The notes under the pieces are model-generated. The model made no database searches. It was not told where the DNA came from and saw nothing but the letters and a program-made list of their open reading frames with translations. A stretch of 21,745 bases of DNA, from contig CAJPVJ010000659.1 of NCBI GenBank assembly GCA_905397405.1, positions 1-21,745 on the forward strand, read 5' to 3'. The position numbers and the translations under genes were made by a program. Source of the DNA: Oppiella nova. Lineage: Eukaryota; Arthropoda; Arachnida; Sarcoptiformes; Oppiidae. Below, piece by piece: positions 20,474 through 21,745 of this stretch; within the stretch, counting starts at the first letter, position 1, and each line of letters begins with the position of its first letter.

Positions 20474-21745
20474 CGTCGTTGTCGTCGTCCTCCGAGAGAC
20501 CCATAGCCTCTGCGGCAGCATTTCTGCCCATTTTCACCGATCGCTTAATAACTCGTTGTCGTCTGGCGTTTGGTTTATCCTCAACAAGGATGTCGTGAAT
20601 TCCTAAAGTGAAACCGCTGTGTATTTGCAGATAATTAGTGCACAAACGGGCGAAACTAGTGAGTAGTGCCGATGAGGTGGGGCCGCCATAGAGTTCATAA
20701 CAACAGTGGATGAGTCCGTAAGGATTTGGACCCAAATTCACTTTATCTATAACACCGCACAGTAGCTCCCCTTTCCTTATAATCACATGACTCTCACACA
20801 TGTCTGTCAACTGTAAGGGTGTTCCGCCTGCAGTCCACATTCTCGGGCGCACTCTTTGCAATATTTTTGGATTTAGTTTACTGGGGATCGAAAGGGTGGG
20901 CAATGGTTTGCCTTCTGGCACTAAATTCATAATAATTGTGGTAATGATTTGCTTTCCAGACCACAGCCGTTTGGGTTTAATGATGGCCGGGGCCACTAAT
21001 TTGAGCGGTTTGTTGAGGAATGAAAGCGCGCCGTAAAGTAATTCCTGAAAGTCTCCTTTCGTGAAGAACTGACCTCTTATTGTGAGCCAAACGCCGCCAA
21101 TGATGTGATCCTGAATGAGACCACTCAACGGCGTGCCGTCTTTGGGCACAAGGAATTGGAAGTTAACGCTCGCTATGTTGTAGGCCTCGGCGCGGGCCAA
21201 CTCGCTCTGAGGGNAGTGGGCGTTCATTTCGTCGCCGTCAAAGTCGGCGTTATAACACTTGCAGTTCGCGTAGTGAAGGCGTAATGTTTTCTCCTTTGGA
21301 AGCACTCGTGCCTTATGTGCCATAATTGACGGCTTGTGTAGCGTTGGCTGACGATTGAGTAGCAATGCGTCGCCCGACAAGAGATGTCGGTTCACAACAC
21401 GAATATCTCGATCATTGAAGTAATGTTTGGGAACCTTTAGGCGATCGGCCAAACTCTTGCGTAAAGCAGAGTCCGTGGGAGAGAGTCGCACAGTCCGCCC
21501 GCCTTCGTAGGTCACCGATAGAGCGCCGGGATATATGTCCGGCCCATTCATTATCATTTGCCTCAACTGTTCAATATTATGGTTGTTGACGGGCTGTGGG
21601 TACGAGAGTTTTGTGGCAAAAACCATCGGAACTCCAATTTCGTCGACCATTATGTAAGGATCGGGTGATATGACAGACCGCGCGGCATAATTCACTCGCT
21701 TTCCCATCATATGCTTCCGGAAGAGCCCCTCTTTCTTCTCTAATA
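20473..21745 (-). pseudogene. Second, partial copy of RPA1 (open at the window edge)
   Basis: This is the duplicate of 17057-18329 in the same orientation. It encodes RPA1 residues about 424-848, including [12 protein letters not shown], and its frame stays open to the right edge at [16 protein letters not shown]. At the left it breaks off at residue about 848 and the frame runs on through antisense RBX1 and its promoter to a stop at 19842. Relative to the first copy almost every substitution is synonymous; the exception is Lys to Ser at residue 841, from two adjacent base changes 21-22 bases from the junction. One base is undetermined (n at 21214), in the PQSEL codon next to the active site. 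It is either a real tandem copy or a second haplotype placed by the assembler. Lacking the C-terminal half, it cannot make a working subunit. Confidence 0.9.

Noticed and set aside
1-21745. CRISPR arrays, prokaryotic operons, phage or insertion sequences
   Set aside because: The genes are spliced eukaryotic genes; no regularly spaced repeats, transposase or integrase frames were seen.

Overview
This window is nuclear DNA from a metazoan, most likely an arthropod with a compact genome. The evidence is animal housekeeping genes with short GT-AG introns (mostly 54-110 bp, the longest about 250 bp), AT-rich spacers and close gene packing. A mite-like genome fits this pattern, but I identified the genes from remembered family motifs, not a database search, so the taxon is inference.

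Layout, left to right. 1-2423 is AT-rich DNA with a GA microsatellite and no convincing gene. 2424-4731 (-) is IFT54/TRAF3IP1, a ciliary transport subunit in four exons whose last exon is broken by a perfect 127-bp tandem duplication. 5351-8194 (+) is the myosin chaperone UNC-45 in one exon. 8718-9748 (+) is a small-intron gene for a secreted, cysteine-free, Gln/Thr/Pro-rich protein. 9924-10428 (-) is HYPK in three exons. 11091-13341 (+) is translation factor eIF4B in six exons, the first intron being GC-AG. 14203-19730 (-) is the RNA polymerase I largest subunit (RPA1/POLR1A) in four exons. 20285-20473 (+) is the 5' part of RBX1. RBX1 stops abruptly and is joined to a second partial copy of RPA1 that runs to the window edge.

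The genes do not form an operon or pathway. They alternate in divergent pairs that share 5' spacers (IFT54/UNC-45, HYPK/eIF4B, RPA1/RBX1) and convergent pairs that meet at their 3' ends (secreted gene/HYPK, eIF4B/RPA1). Loosely, RPA1, eIF4B and HYPK belong to ribosome production, translation and co-translational processing, UNC-45 to muscle myosin folding, IFT54 to cilia, and RBX1 to cullin E3 ligases.

I did not find a new kind of biological system. The most informative anomalies are structural. A constant 3416-bp offset links 17057-18329 to 20473-21745, which is what a head-to-tail tandem duplication of 17057-20472 would produce, or a haplotype placed twice by the assembler. The frame-breaking repeat in IFT54 is the second. 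Both need read-level checking before biological meaning is attached.
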